From Erwinia pyri (lineage in GTDB: Bacteria > Pseudomonadota > Gammaproteobacteria > Enterobacterales > Enterobacteriaceae), in contig NZ_CP132353.1 in NCBI RefSeq assembly GCF_030758455.1, forward strand, positions 3,844,001-3,908,000: a stretch of DNA of 64,000 nucleotides. Reading direction: 5' to 3'. Positions within the stretch are counted from its first letter, which is position 1; every line of letters starts with the position of its first letter. The notes below the pieces were generated by a model. That model ran no database searches. It was not told where the DNA came from and saw only the letters and a program-made list of their open reading frames with translations. The translations under genes were made by a program, and so were the position numbers. Shown piece after piece: positions 63,765 to 64,000 of the stretch.

Positions 63765-64000
63765 ATGTCGTCGCTTATTTACCTGCAAGGTTACCCTGAA
63801 ACGCTGTTGTCACAGGTGCAAACGCTGATCGATCAGCAGCGTCTGGCGGAGGTCCTGCAAAAGCGCTATCCGGCCAGCCACGCCATTACCAGTGATAAAG
63901 CGCTCTATGACTATGCGCTGGAGTTGAAGAATCAGAGCCTGCGCAATGCGCCGCCGCTGAATAAAGTGATTTACGACAGTAAAATCAAGGTGATGAAGCA
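63765..64000 (+). CDS. ygjP: YgjP-family metallohydrolase (3' end outside window)
   Basis: The first 78 residues (MSSLIYLQGYPETLLSQVQT and onward) match E. coli YgjP, an M48-like metal-dependent protein reported as a UTP pyrophosphatase. The metal-binding HELxH lies beyond the window. CTGGAG precedes ATG 63765, and the gene is divergent from rlmG. Confidence 0.9.
   Translation, partial: MSSLIYLQGYPETLLSQVQTLIDQQRLAEVLQKRYPASHAITSDKALYDYALELKNQSLRNAPPLNKVIYDSKIKVMK

Overview
This 64 kb window is a chromosomal segment of a gamma-proteobacterium of the order Enterobacterales. Long blocks follow the Escherichia coli order: ettA, nadR-radA-serB, smp, deoDBAC, yjjV-yjjU-ytjA-osmY-prfC, yjjG-rimI-holD, rsmC, leucine tRNAs, fhuF, and later fadH and rlmG-ygjP. 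The E. coli neighbours lplA/yjjJ and yjjI/yjjW are absent, and many non-coli genes sit between the conserved blocks. Protein divergence from E. coli and gene content suggest the Erwiniaceae (Erwinia, Pantoea, Mixta or a relative). This is inferred from remembered family sequences, not from a search.

Layout. (1) 1-4.6 kb: end of ettA, then an orphan type VI secretion lipase module with two tandem immunity lipoproteins, a truncated effector start between them and one full Tle1-like lipase. (2) 4.8-10.5 kb: a LysR/alcohol dehydrogenase pair, then a sugar-acid catabolic locus with a broken HpcH/HpaI aldolase, an enolase-superfamily dehydratase and an MFS carrier. (3) 10.6-30.1 kb: mostly core genes. 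These cover NAD salvage (nadR), DNA repair (radA, a Tag-like glycosylase), serine synthesis (serB), deoxynucleoside catabolism (deoCABD, with paired CRP and DeoR sites), osmotic stress (osmY), translation termination (prfC), ribosome modification (rimI, rsmC), DNA polymerase III psi (holD) and three tandem tRNA-Leu(CAG) genes behind a stringent-type promoter. (4) 30.2-33.6 kb: Fur-linked yjjZ-like and fhuF genes separated by a diguanylate cyclase, then a YbaK-like deacylase. (5) 33.7-38.9 kb: a membrane catalase-like protein, cytochrome b561, ECF sigma and anti-sigma operon, divergent from a Met/His-rich DUF2946 protein and a PepSY membrane protein. (6) 39.0-42.5 kb: a nucleoside hydrolase, LacI regulator and MHS transporter operon. 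(7) 43.0-49.3 kb: a phosphatase and a regulator-rich cluster of three short-chain dehydrogenases with LysR, AraC and TetR regulators. The TetR/SDR intergenic region carries three matching palindromes and a 90-bp tandem repeat. (8) 49.6-54.4 kb: tRNA-Ile(CAT), a HAD hydrolase, an AI-2E family membrane protein, a hok/sok type I toxin-antitoxin locus, and a two-gene cassette (metallophosphoesterase and ComB-like phosphatase) bracketed by about 100-bp direct repeats. (9) 54.4-64 kb: a SulP transporter/beta-carbonic anhydrase pair, a GntP gluconate carrier, fadH, an acid phosphatase lipoprotein, a YfiH-family paralogue, rlmG and the start of ygjP.

The accessory segments best worth a second look are the repeat-bracketed phosphoesterase/ComB cassette beside hok/sok, the TetR promoter region with its operators and repeat tract, the duplicated Tle1 immunity module, and the ECF-sigma/catalase/cytochrome operon with its candidate self-regulated promoter. 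No complete mobile element, integrase, transposase or CRISPR array was seen.
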